Position numbers and translations under genes: made by a program. 48,907 bases of DNA from Nitrosomonadales bacterium (GTDB lineage Bacteria > Pseudomonadota > Gammaproteobacteria > Burkholderiales > Gallionellaceae): the NCBI GenBank assembly GCA_016197305.1, contig JACPVZ010000045.1, positions 1 to 48,907 on the forward strand, written 5' to 3'. The notes beneath the pieces are model-generated. The model made no database searches and had not been told where the DNA came from. It was given only the letters and a program-made list of their open reading frames with translations. Of this stretch, positions 1-6,972 are shown piece by piece (position 1 is the first letter of the stretch; each line of letters starts with the position of its first letter).

Positions 1-107
1 GAGCCGTAGGTACGCGGATCGGCCAGACCATACATTCTGCTGGTCACCATCGCGAAGGAAATCGAACCCAACAGATACGCTGCAACGACAAAAACTATGG
101 TCAACAT
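1..107 (-). CDS. plsY: PlsY, glycerol-3-phosphate acyltransferase (partial, N-terminal 35 residues)
   Basis: The gene runs off the left edge, so only its 5' end is visible and it is missing from the ORF track. Reading the minus strand from the ATG at 107 gives a hydrophobic N-terminus followed by YLLGSISFA and DPRTYGS, the conserved start of the PlsY family. In that family the first transmembrane helix leads into the RTxGSGNxGATN acyl-phosphate-binding loop. PlsY is an inner-membrane enzyme that transfers an acyl group from acyl-phosphate to glycerol-3-phosphate, the first step of phospholipid synthesis. Divergent plsY and folB is a common proteobacterial arrangement, which supports the call. 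The rest of the protein cannot be checked here. Confidence 0.85.
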   Translation of the reverse strand, partial: MLTIVFVVAAYLLGSISFAMVTSRMYGLADPRTYG

Positions 108-174
108 CAGGAATGCCTTAGAATTAAACAGGCGCGGATTTTACGTGAGCGAACTCCTAAAAACCACGGATTCG

Positions 175-206
175 TCATTCCCGCGTAAACGGGCATCCAG
201 ACATGC
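175..206. repeat. REP-like palindrome, CCCGCG..CGGG type
   Basis: The plsY-folB gap carries a short imperfect palindrome of the form GTCATTCCCGCG-TAAA-CGGGCATCCAG. Related sequences recur at about 15,983-16,086, 43,219-43,322 and 44,992-45,077. This copy is single and slightly degenerate, whereas the others are paired in inverted orientation. It belongs to the widespread CATTCCCGC..GCGGGAAT class of intergenic repeats. No function can be read from the sequence. Confidence 0.6.
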
Positions 207-326
207 ACCAAACCGGGCTCACGCTGTCACTAAAAGCGGGCAATTGGCCGCTCGGCAAGCCGGCTGCAAAGCTGACGCCGCGGGAACGACAAGATTTTTG
301 ACACATAACTTAATCATCAGGCACCA

Positions 327-683
327 ATGGACATCATCTTCCTGCGCGAACTCAAGGTCACCACGCTGATCGGCATCTACGAGCGTGAAAAGCTCGTGCC
401 GCAAACCCTGCAGATCGACCTCGACATCGCACTGCCCAACAGCCGCGCCTGCACCAGCGACGACATCAACGACGCGCTGGATTACGCGGATGTCGCGCAA
501 CACATCCAGACCGTGCTCAGCGAGGGGCACTTCTCGCTGCTGGAAACGCTGGCCGAACACATCGCACAAATCATCCTCAAGGACTTCAACGCCCCCTGGG
601 TCAGGGTCAGCGTCGCCAAACTGCAGGCCATCCGCAACTGCAAGATGGTGGGCATCAGCATCGAACGGGGACAGGTAAAATAA
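327..683 (+). CDS. folB: Dihydroneopterin aldolase FolB
   Basis: FolB cleaves 7,8-dihydroneopterin to 6-hydroxymethyl-dihydropterin and glycolaldehyde in cytosolic folate synthesis. The 118-residue length is normal. Family landmarks are present: LIGIYEREK near residues 14-22 (Glu21 binds the pterin), LDYADV with Tyr53, the LLETLAEHIA helix (71-80), and Lys98 in AKLQAIRN as the catalytic lysine. Most homologues have KPQA at that position, so the leucine after the lysine is a small variation. The gene is divergent from plsY. It lies 25 bases before the next small gene and may be co-transcribed with it. The ATG at 327 follows an AT-rich stretch without a strong ribosome binding site. Confidence 0.95.
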   Translation: MDIIFLRELKVTTLIGIYEREKLVPQTLQIDLDIALPNSRACTSDDINDALDYADVAQHIQTVLSEGHFSLLETLAEHIAQIILKDFNAPWVRVSVAKLQAIRNCKMVGISIERGQVK

Positions 684-708
684 TCACCACTTTTTAAGAG
701 CGACCATC

Positions 709-975
709 GTGACCGACATTCAAAAATCCATCTCTGAAAAATACTGCCCACGCTTCGGGCAAATCGCCATCGAAATGGGCTTCATCACCGAAGCGCAACT
801 GAAGGAAGCCCTGTGCATCCAAGTGGACGAAGAACTCGCCGGAAAGAGCCGCCGGTTACTGGGCGCCATCCTGTTCGACAAGGACCTGATGACCGGCGAT
901 CAGATCGAACGGGTCTTGAATGCCGTCTTGCAAAAGACCCGGATGGAAGAGAACGCTGGCAAAGGGCAGAAGTAG
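709..975 (+). CDS. Small stand-alone MshEN/GspE-N-like protein
   Basis: This 88-residue protein has two consecutive copies of a pattern resembling the MshEN / T2SSE N-terminal motif (RLGxxLxxxxxxxxxxLxxxLxxQ). The first is RFGQIAIEMGFITEAQLKEA, continuing to LCIQ (residues 16-39). The second starts RLLGAILFDKDLMTGDQIER (49-68) and continues to VLNAVLQ (75). In MshE-type ATPases two such motifs together bind cyclic di-GMP. Here there is no ATPase domain, so it may be a free-standing c-di-GMP or protein-interaction module. That function is an inference. It has no signal peptide and a charged C-terminal tail. It follows folB closely on the same strand, and a repeat element begins just after its stop. 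Confidence 0.75.
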   Translation: MTDIQKSISEKYCPRFGQIAIEMGFITEAQLKEALCIQVDEELAGKSRRLLGAILFDKDLMTGDQIERVLNAVLQKTRMEENAGKGQK

Positions 976-984
976 CCGGAATCA

Positions 985-1230
985 ACTGCGCCGGGGGTTG
1001 CCCGGCAGCAAGCTACTTTCTTTTGCTTCGCCAAAATGAAAGTAGCCAAAGAAAAGGCGACCCCGGTTTGCCGCCCCTGCGGGGTACCCTCGATCAGCCG
1101 CAAGCAAACGGGGCTGCGCAACTCGACCTGGCGGGGCGCACACCCCGCGCCCCACTGCGGGACTCGAACAGTGCTCGCCTAAACCTCCGCTTCCTTGCGT
1201 CTAATCGAGGCGGCGCACAGGGGGAAAAGC
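985..1230 (+). repeat. Dispersed ~240-bp repeat, copy 1 (left arm of an inverted pair)
   Basis: The block begins with GCCGGGGGTTGCCCGGCAGC, continues through CTACTTTCTTTTGCTTCGCC and AAAGAAAAGGCGACCCCGG, and ends near GGCGGCGCACAGGGGG. An inverted copy with the same landmarks lies at about 2305-2531. The first ~100 bases match closely, the middle diverges, and the far end (GGCGGCGCACA-GGGG) matches again. I know this sequence type as a common dispersed element in beta- and gammaproteobacteria, often mis-annotated as short hypothetical proteins. The ORF at 813-1454 reads through it and is not counted as a gene. Confidence 0.75.
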
Positions 1231-1249
1231 CTCCAAGCAGCGAGTGTCT

Positions 1250-2203
1250 TTATTTTTCATCTGGAGCAATCATTAAACCTTTGGGTTTTGCTAGCTCGCA
1301 AAACTCCTCGGCAGAATATTTCATAATCAGGGCTGCCAAGCCACTCGCGATAATCGGTATCCCAATTCTGAAATCACCCAAAGTCGATACAACCGCCGCA
1401 GAAAAATATCCCTCATTAAAAACTTTTGGAACTCGGTTTGCCCAAAGTTTATAAATCGGGCTTGATGGTTTGCAAAAAGTTTTCCACGCAACTCTGCGAA
1501 GAATTGCAAAAGTAATTCGGCCTATATGCTTGGGATCTTCTACCTTCTCGGGAGGCGGCAAAAGTTTTCTATCGGGCGCAGGGAGTTGCTTTATTGAGTA
1601 TGCGCGAACATCGCTTAAGAGTGATACGCTGGCCACGGGAACGCTATTGCCAATTAGCTTGAAAATTTCATCGTCAGAATTGCGTTGAAGGAGGAAGATT
1701 GCCTTTTCTTCGACCTCTTGGGCATCAAGCTCCTTTTCTCCTGAGCCAATCAACTCAGCAAGGATGCACTCTTCTTCAATTCTCTCAATCAATCGCTTCT
1801 GAAATTGGTGGCGCGTTCGATCTGAAGCAATATTATTAATTTTCGATATAGTCTCGTGAATTAGCCTTTTCGAATCAGCAGTTTTCTTTTGTCGCAAAAG
1901 GCAAACAGCCAGTAGAGAGGTAGCTTCAAGGTATAGGCGAGTATTGGATTCAGATAATTTCCTGATGCCAATTAAACCAGCTTCAGCATAATTCAGACGA
2001 TTGGCATCTACGCAGGCCTCATACGCCCATAACTTTGCACGCAATAGGCGATGATGTTTTCGATCATCGGGGAAGAGATTTTGAATTCTCCCTGCAAGCT
2101 TAATCGCAACTTCAGATTCAGCTTGCAGTACTGCACTCCTAAGCTTGACCTCAAGAGGGCGAAGTTCAGCCAGTTGCCATTCCGTCAATTTGGTATTGGA
2201 CAT
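1250..2203 (-). CDS. Unknown AT-rich gene, helical N-terminus, hydrophobic C-terminal segment
   Basis: I do not recognise this protein. It has 317 residues from the ATG at 2203, which has an AGGA sequence 8 bases upstream. The track start at 2212 leaves no room for a ribosome binding site. The N-terminal half looks all-helical with TPR-like spacing (AEAGLIGIRKLSESN, YLEATSLLAVCLLRQKKTA). A proline-rich linker follows near residue 215 (LPAPDRKLLPPPEKVED). The C-terminal ~100 residues include VVSTLGDFRIGIPIIASGLA, hydrophobic enough for one membrane segment or a buried core. Codon use is clearly AT-richer than in neighbouring genes. Inverted repeat copies flank it, so it is probably acquired. 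A defence or stress role is possible but not shown. Confidence 0.65.
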   Translation of the reverse strand: MSNTKLTEWQLAELRPLEVKLRSAVLQAESEVAIKLAGRIQNLFPDDRKHHRLLRAKLWAYEACVDANRLNYAEAGLIGIRKLSESNTRLYLEATSLLAVCLLRQKKTADSKRLIHETISKINNIASDRTRHQFQKRLIERIEEECILAELIGSGEKELDAQEVEEKAIFLLQRNSDDEIFKLIGNSVPVASVSLLSDVRAYSIKQLPAPDRKLLPPPEKVEDPKHIGRITFAILRRVAWKTFCKPSSPIYKLWANRVPKVFNEGYFSAAVVSTLGDFRIGIPIIASGLAALIMKYSAEEFCELAKPKGLMIAPDEK

Positions 2204-2304
2204 CGATAACATCCTGAGTTATGTGCCAAGAAATTAGACGCTATATCTTTCCATACAGCAAGCACTTGGGTATTGGTTTTCTGGCGACACGCTCTTTGAG
2301 CACC

Positions 2305-2531
2305 ACCATTCCCCATGTGCGCCGCCGAGTAGCGCAGGCTGGCCAGGAGATGTCGGCGAGGACTGTCTGAGCGCGTAGCGCGAGTTCCGCAGCCGCCTGA
2401 CCAGTCGAGCAACGCAGGGCACCGCGCAGCGGCGGCAAACCGGGGTCGCCTTTTCTTTGGTTACTTTATTTTGGCGAAGCAAAAGAAAGTGACTAGCTGC
2501 CGGGCTACCCCCGGCGGTCTTGACTTTGTTC
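2305..2531 (-). repeat. Dispersed ~240-bp repeat, copy 2 (right arm of an inverted pair)
   Basis: Read on the minus strand this copy runs GCCGGGGGTAGCCCGGCAGC, TTTCTTTTGCTTCGCC and AAAGAAAAGGCGACCCCGG, down to CGGCGGCGCACATGGGG. It mirrors copy 1 at 985-1230. The two copies enclose the AT-rich unknown gene, with their CCGGGGG ends facing outward. ORFs 2185-2412, 2234-2533 and 2241-2438 are frames through this repeat, not genes. Confidence 0.75.
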
Positions 2532-2532
2532 A

Positions 2533-2562
2533 TTCATGCTTCGACAAGCTCAGCACGAACGG
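2533..2562. repeat. Short intergenic repeat of the TTCGACAAGCTCAGCACGAACGG type
   Basis: The sequence TTCGACAAGCTCAGCACGAA abuts the end of repeat copy 2, before the 3' end of xerD. This unit is very common between genes in many environmental proteobacteria, usually as inverted pairs. Only one arm is visible here. It adds to the impression that this gap collects repeats. Confidence 0.5.
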
Positions 2563-2587
2563 CCTTTTTACTGTACAACCGACGACG

Positions 2588-3484
2588 CTATCCTCTCGGA
2601 TGATGCTGTTGATGTAGCTGCTTCAACCGCTCCCGCGCGACATGCGTGTAAATCTGCGTCGTGGAAATATCCGCATGACCCAACAGCATCTGCACCACGC
2701 GCAAGTCCGCACCGTGGTTCAGCAGATGCGTCGCGAATGCATGTCGCAAGGTATGCGGCGACAATGATTTATTCAGCCCGGCGTTTTTTGCGTGTTTCTT
2801 GATCAGATACCAGAACATCTGCCGCGTCATACCCTCGCCTCTGGCGGTGACGAACAGCGCATCGGCCATCTGCTTGCCGAGCAGCACGCCGCGGCCATCC
2901 GCCAAGTAGCGGCGCAGCCAGTCCAGCGCCTCTTCTCCCAGCGGCACCAGGCGCTCCTTGCTGCCCTTGCCCATCACTCTCACCACACCCATGTCCATGC
3001 TCACCTGGGTGATGCGCAGCGTCACCAGCTCGGACACGCGCAAGCCGGTCGCATACAACACTTCGAGCATGGTGCGGTCGCGCAAGCCCAGCGGGGTCTG
3101 CACATCCGGCGCGGCCAGCAGCTGCTCGACATCGGATTCTGTCAGGCTCTTGGGCAGGTTGCGCGGCAACTTGGGCGTGTCGATCTGCAGCGTCGGGTCG
3201 GTGCTTATCCTGCCTTGCCGCAGCAAATAACGGAATAGCCGTTTCAGGCTGGAGATGTTGCGCCCGGTGCTGCTGGGCTTGGCTTTCTGTGCGACGACCA
3301 GCTGCGCGAGATAGCCCTGAATGTCGCCGTGCGTGGCTTGCAGGATAGCGGCACCGCGCTGCTGCTCCAGCCATGCGGCGAACTTGGCCAGATCGCGCCG
3401 GTAGCTGTCCAGCGTGTTGCGCGACAGGCCGTCTTCCAGCCACAGGTTGTCGCAAAATTCGTCGAGCAATTCAGCGTTGTTCAT
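2588..3484 (-). CDS. xerD: Tyrosine recombinase XerD
   Basis: XerD acts with XerC at dif to resolve chromosome dimers at division. The 298-residue length is typical. The N-terminal SAM-like core-binding domain covers about residues 1-90 and the catalytic domain about 110-298. All catalytic residues are present: Arg149 (ATGLRVSEL), Lys173 (GKGSKER), His244 and Arg247 (HTLRHAFATHLL), His270 (LLGHADISTT) and the nucleophile Tyr279 (YTHV). The start overlaps the end of ogt by 14 bases, so the two genes are probably co-transcribed. This is a housekeeping recombinase by sequence, and its position near the repeat-flanked insert is not evidence that it moves that insert. Confidence 0.95.
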   Translation of the reverse strand: MNNAELLDEFCDNLWLEDGLSRNTLDSYRRDLAKFAAWLEQQRGAAILQATHGDIQGYLAQLVVAQKAKPSSTGRNISSLKRLFRYLLRQGRISTDPTLQIDTPKLPRNLPKSLTESDVEQLLAAPDVQTPLGLRDRTMLEVLYATGLRVSELVTLRITQVSMDMGVVRVMGKGSKERLVPLGEEALDWLRRYLADGRGVLLGKQMADALFVTARGEGMTRQMFWYLIKKHAKNAGLNKSLSPHTLRHAFATHLLNHGADLRVVQMLLGHADISTTQIYTHVARERLKQLHQQHHPRG

Positions 3485-3947
3485 GTGCCAGCAGCCAGCG
3501 CTTGATGCTCAGCGGGTCGCCGCTGGCATGGTGCATGAAACCGCCCAGACCGGCTTTGCTCACCACGCGATGGCAGGGAATGATGATCGGGATCGGATTC
3601 GCGCCGCAGGCTTGGCCGACCGCCTGCGCGCTGGAATGCAGCTCGTCCGCCAGTTCGCCGTAGCTGCGCGTTTGTCCACGCGGGATGTTCAGCATCGCCT
3701 GCCAGACTTTCTGCTGGTGCGGCGTGGCACTCAATGCGAGCGGCACGAAAAATTCGTAATCGGGATCCTTGAAATAGTGCAGCAGCTGCGCACACACGTC
3801 CGCGGCGAAGGGGCTGGCAGCGCGCTGCGCCGTTTCAACCGCCGGCAGGAAATCGATGCCCAGCAGCGCATCCCCAGCCTGCACATCATGGGTGCAACGG
3901 ATGCCGAGCACGCCGAACGGTACCGCAAGTTTTGCTTGATAGTCCAT
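3471..3947 (-). CDS. ogt: Methylated-DNA--protein-cysteine methyltransferase
   Basis: This suicide repair enzyme transfers the alkyl group from O6-alkylguanine to its own cysteine. The 158 residues comprise an N-terminal RNase-H-like domain and the DNA-binding methyltransferase domain. The active site is PIIIPCHRVV with Cys125. Upstream are the helix-turn-helix region IPRGQTRSYGELA and the asparagine hinge GANPIP, both expected. It reads into xerD with a 14-base overlap. On its upstream side lies the terminator of the rpsP-rplS operon, so it probably has its own promoter in the short gap near 3950-3965. The family is clear; the choice between ogt and ada-C type is by overall form. Confidence 0.93.
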   Translation of the reverse strand: MDYQAKLAVPFGVLGIRCTHDVQAGDALLGIDFLPAVETAQRAASPFAADVCAQLLHYFKDPDYEFFVPLALSATPHQQKVWQAMLNIPRGQTRSYGELADELHSSAQAVGQACGANPIPIIIPCHRVVSKAGLGGFMHHASGDPLSIKRWLLAHEQR

Positions 3948-3965
3948 GTCGCGATGATAGCGGAA

Positions 3966-3997
3966 ATAAAAAACGGGAGCCCAGGCTCCCGTTTTGG
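3966..3997 (-). terminator. Rho-independent terminator of the rpsP-rimM-trmD-rplS operon
   Basis: A 9-bp perfect stem (AACGGGAGC / GCTCCCGTT) with a four-base loop is followed on the minus strand by TTTTTATTT. It lies about 90 bases past the rplS stop and just before ogt, where the operon should end. The plus strand also has a short T tract, so it may work weakly in both directions. Confidence 0.85.
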
Positions 3998-4086
3998 TGT
4001 TGCCGAACCGCTGCAGTTAAGCGCGGATTGCCAGCTTTTAGTTCCGGCATAACGCCTGACAACAGGCATTAGCCTTCTCTGAAAAC

Positions 4087-4446
4087 TTACCTGACAGCAA
4101 GTTTTTCCTTGATACGCGCCGACTTGCCGGAGCGCTCACGCAGGTAGTACAGCTTGGCGCGACGCACCGAGCCGCGACGCTTCACTTCGATCGAAGCGAT
4201 CACCGGGGAATAGGTCTGGAAGGTGCGTTCAACGCCTTCGCCTGCGGAGATCTTGCGCACGATGAAGCTGGAGTTCAGCCCACGATTGCGCTTCGCGATC
4301 ACGACGCCTTCAAAAGCCTGCACACGCTTGCGCTCGCCTTCGACGACGTTCACGTTGACGACTACGGTGTCGCCAGGCGCAAATGCCGGGACAACCTTGC
4401 CCAGACGGGCGATTTCCTCTTGTTCCAATTTTGCGATCAAATTCAC
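4087..4446 (-). CDS. rplS: 50S ribosomal protein L19
   Basis: L19 sits at the 30S-50S interface, close to the ribosomal A site. The 119-residue length is normal. Landmarks are the start [16 protein letters not shown], the [13 protein letters not shown] strand, [20 protein letters not shown], and the basic end [20 protein letters not shown]. It is the last gene of the rpsP-rimM-trmD-rplS operon and begins one base after the trmD stop. A terminator lies about 90 bases downstream. Confidence 0.98.
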   Translation of the reverse strand: MNLIAKLEQEEIARLGKVVPAFAPGDTVVVNVNVVEGERKRVQAFEGVVIAKRNRGLNSSFIVRKISAGEGVERTFQTYSPVIASIEVKRRGSVRRAKLYYLRERSGKSARIKEKLAVR

Positions 4447-4447
4447 T

Positions 4448-5221
4448 TTACTGCTCCTTGTTATGCGGGTCTTGTTCCTTCTGGAACTGCGCCAGAAGCC
4501 GAGACTCCTCTTTTGTCAAAGCACGCTGGGCCAATAAATCCGGCCTGCGCAACCACGTTCTGCCCAACGACTGCTGAAGCCGCCAACGCTGTATGTCCGC
4601 ATGATTGCCGGACAACAACACCGGGGGCACGGCTTCACCATTAAACTGTTCCGGGCGGGTGTAGTGCGGGCAATCCAGCAAGCCCTGCACGAACGAATCC
4701 TGCTCCGCCGATTCGGCATCGCCCAGCACACCGGGCAGTTGCCGCACCAGACTATCCATCAACACCATCGCCGCCAACTCGCCACCCGACAACACATAGT
4801 CGCCGATGGAGATCTCTTCATCCACATACTGACGGATCAGGCGTTCGTCTATGCCTTCATAACGTCCGGCCAGCAGGATCAAACCCTCATCCAGCTGCGC
4901 CACCAATTCCTTGACCGCCGCGTGGCTCAACAACCTGCCCTGCGGCGACAGATACACCACCCGGCTCTTCGCCACCCCGCTGGCCGCCTGCCGCTGTTTC
5001 GCCGCGCTGATCGCGGCCGCCAGCGGCTCCGCCAGCATCACCATCCCCGGCCCGCCGCCATAGGGGCGGTCGTCTATCGAGTGGTAGTTATCCGTCGTAA
5101 AATCCCGCGGATTCCACGTCCTCAGGACATAACGTCCCTGTTCTGCCGCGCGCCGCGTGATGCCATATTGCGTCAGCGCATCGAACATCTGGGGAAACAG
5201 CGTGATAACGTCGAATATCAC
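4448..5221 (-). CDS. trmD: tRNA (guanine37-N1)-methyltransferase TrmD
   Basis: TrmD uses S-adenosylmethionine to methylate G37 next to the anticodon, which prevents +1 frameshifting. It belongs to the knotted SPOUT family and acts as a dimer. Visible motifs are [45 protein letters not shown] and [20 protein letters not shown], which form the SAM-binding trefoil knot. The C-terminal [20 protein letters not shown] is typical. I chose the GTG at 5221 ([13 protein letters not shown]) because it follows GGCGGA at good spacing and fits the family start. The ATG at 5242 in the track would add seven residues and overlap rimM by 19 bases. Confidence 0.96.
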   Translation of the reverse strand: MIFDVITLFPQMFDALTQYGITRRAAEQGRYVLRTWNPRDFTTDNYHSIDDRPYGGGPGMVMLAEPLAAAISAAKQRQAASGVAKSRVVYLSPQGRLLSHAAVKELVAQLDEGLILLAGRYEGIDERLIRQYVDEEISIGDYVLSGGELAAMVLMDSLVRQLPGVLGDAESAEQDSFVQGLLDCPHYTRPEQFNGEAVPPVLLSGNHADIQRWRLQQSLGRTWLRRPDLLAQRALTKEESRLLAQFQKEQDPHNKEQ

Positions 5222-5223
5222 GA

Positions 5224-5727
5224 TCAGTAGTCCGCCGACCAATCCACCCGGATGATGCCGTTCTTCACATCCACCTGCTTGATCGCGGTCGCGACAAACG
5301 GGATCAGAATCTCGCCGCTCTTCTCCGCCCCCGGCTTCACACTCAACACATCGTTGGCGCCGGTCTCCAGCAACTTGTCCACGGTTCCCAGCTGCACGCC
5401 CGCCTCGTTCACGACCGCGAGGCCGATCAAATCTGTCCAGTAGTATTCGTCATCGCGCTGCTGCGGCAGACTGCTGCGCGGCACCGCGATCAGCAAGCCC
5501 TTCAGTTTTTCCGCGGCGTTGCGGTCCGGACAATCGGACAGCTGCGCAGCCAGCGTCTTGTTGTGCACTTCGCACTGCTTGACTTCAATCTCGCGCCACG
5601 GCCCCTGCTCGGGACCTATCCACCAGCTTGCATAGTCCAGCAGGCTATCCAGATACTCGGTGAACGGCTGAACCTTGATCCAACCGCGAATACCGTGTGC
5701 CGCCGCGACCCGCCCCATGATCACCAT
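5224..5727 (-). CDS. rimM: Ribosome maturation factor RimM
   Basis: RimM binds ribosomal protein S19 and helps mature the head of the 30S subunit. The protein begins [20 protein letters not shown], the normal RimM N-terminus, followed by a barrel domain and the PRC-barrel ([30 protein letters not shown]). It ends with the common GIIRVDW motif. The ATG at 5727 gives 167 residues, close to the family norm. The track start at 5784 would overlap rpsP by more than 40 bases. A GAAG sequence precedes the chosen start by about nine bases. The gap to rpsP is 13 bases. Confidence 0.95.
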   Translation of the reverse strand: MVIMGRVAAAHGIRGWIKVQPFTEYLDSLLDYASWWIGPEQGPWREIEVKQCEVHNKTLAAQLSDCPDRNAAEKLKGLLIAVPRSSLPQQRDDEYYWTDLIGLAVVNEAGVQLGTVDKLLETGANDVLSVKPGAEKSGEILIPFVATAIKQVDVKNGIIRVDWSADY

Positions 5728-5740
5728 GGGGCTTGCTTCA

Positions 5741-5995
5741 TCAGGCTTGTGCAGTTGCACCGGCACGCTTGACCAGCTTGGCAACGGCGTCGCTCAATTG
5801 CGCACCCTTGCTTTGCCAATGACTGACGCGCTCCAGCTGCAGACGCAAGCTTTCCTGGCCTTCGGCCGCGATCGGGTTGTAGAAACCGACGCGCTCGATG
5901 AAGCGGCCATCGCGACGATTGCGCGAGTCAGCCACGACTACGTTGTAGAACGGACGATTCTTGGAACCGCCACGGGAAAGACGAATGATTACCAT
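5741..5995 (-). CDS. rpsP: 30S ribosomal protein S16
   Basis: S16 is a small primary-binding protein of the 30S subunit. The 84 residues begin [20 protein letters not shown] and include [21 protein letters not shown], all characteristic. It is the first gene of the rpsP-rimM-trmD-rplS operon, so the promoter should lie in the AT-rich ~95 bases between 5996 and 6090. I could not pick out convincing -35/-10 boxes there. Confidence 0.98.
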   Translation of the reverse strand: MVIIRLSRGGSKNRPFYNVVVADSRNRRDGRFIERVGFYNPIAAEGQESLRLQLERVSHWQSKGAQLSDAVAKLVKRAGATAQA

Positions 5996-6090
5996 ATGAA
6001 ACCTATAATTAAATTGTTAGCCCAGCGAAAGGGCGCGAATTCTACGACATTTAGCCCGCTTCTTGCAACCCTTAAAAAATCAATGGGTTG

Positions 6091-6903
6091 TTATTTACCC
6101 AGCAACACTTCCAGCACGAACTTGCTGCCCAGGTATGCCAGCAGCAGCAGCGCGAAGCCGCTGACCGTCCAGCGCACCGCGACACGCCCGCGCCAGCCGT
6201 AGAAATGGTGACCCCACAACAGCACCGCGAACACACCCCATGAAATAAAGCTGAACAGCACCTTGTGGTTGAACTGCCAAGCCTTGCCGAATATCTCCTC
6301 GGAGAACACCACACCGGAGATCATCGTCAGCGTCAGCAGCACGAAGCCGAAGCCTATCATCCTGAACAGCAGGGTTTCCATCGTCAGCAGCGGCGGCAGG
6401 TTCTGCAGCACCCGCGGCAGGTTGGCATGATGCAAACGCTTCTCGACCTGCGAGATCAGCACCGCGTGCAACATCGCGATCGTGAACAGGCTGTACGCCG
6501 CCATCGCCGCGACGATATGCGCCTTGAACGCGAACAGGTCGGTGTTGGTCAGCGCATGCTCGGAAGGGAACAGCTCCGGCAGCAGCACGGCCACCGCGGC
6601 CAGCGGCAACACCAGCGTCTGCAACCCGCCCAACGGATAGAAGAAGCGCGCCACCCAGTAGACCAGCAGCGTCAGCCAGACGATCATCGACAGCGCGTTC
6701 ACCACACCGAACTCGAAGCTGCCCTCGGAGAAAATATCCTTCACCAGCAGATAGCCATGCAACGCCAGCGGCAGCAATACCAGATGCCCGATCGCACCGC
6801 GACTCAGCGTATCGCCGTCTCCGCGCGACTGAGCACGCCAGAAATACGCCGCAAGCACACCATAAACAACACAGGTCAACAACGCAAAGAGAAGGTTAGG
6901 CAT
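6091..6903 (-). CDS. CcsA/YpjD-like inner-membrane protein (cytochrome c assembly family)
   Basis: The 270-residue protein has about eight hydrophobic helices and the CcsA/CcmC/CcmF-type signature at its end (FNHKVLFSFISWGVFAVLLW then GHHFYGWRGRVAVRW). His residues in LFAFKAHIVAAMAAYSLFTI and FNHKVLF are possible haem contacts. The family exports or handles haem for cytochrome c assembly. The short YpjD branch, typically found beside ffh as here, has a less clear function, so I leave the symbol empty. It is divergent from ffh with a 69-base gap. The window also encodes the bc1 complex and haem synthesis genes, which suits a haem-related role. Confidence 0.85.
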   Translation of the reverse strand: MPNLLFALLTCVVYGVLAAYFWRAQSRGDGDTLSRGAIGHLVLLPLALHGYLLVKDIFSEGSFEFGVVNALSMIVWLTLLVYWVARFFYPLGGLQTLVLPLAAVAVLLPELFPSEHALTNTDLFAFKAHIVAAMAAYSLFTIAMLHAVLISQVEKRLHHANLPRVLQNLPPLLTMETLLFRMIGFGFVLLTLTMISGVVFSEEIFGKAWQFNHKVLFSFISWGVFAVLLWGHHFYGWRGRVAVRWTVSGFALLLLAYLGSKFVLEVLLGK

Positions 6904-6972
6904 TTTTTGTCAGGATGTTTTAGACTTCGCGGATTCTACACTATCTGTTAAAGCTACCCAACAGGAACACAC

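Noticed and set aside
2234-2533. Short hypothetical ORFs within the dispersed repeat
   Set aside because: They are frames through repeat copy 2. Similar 'LLLRQNKVTKEKA' ORFs are a known annotation artefact of this repeat.
2588-3484. XerD as the integrase of the neighbouring repeat-flanked insert
   Set aside because: Sequence, length and coupling to ogt show a housekeeping XerD. No att sites for a phage-type integrase were seen near it.
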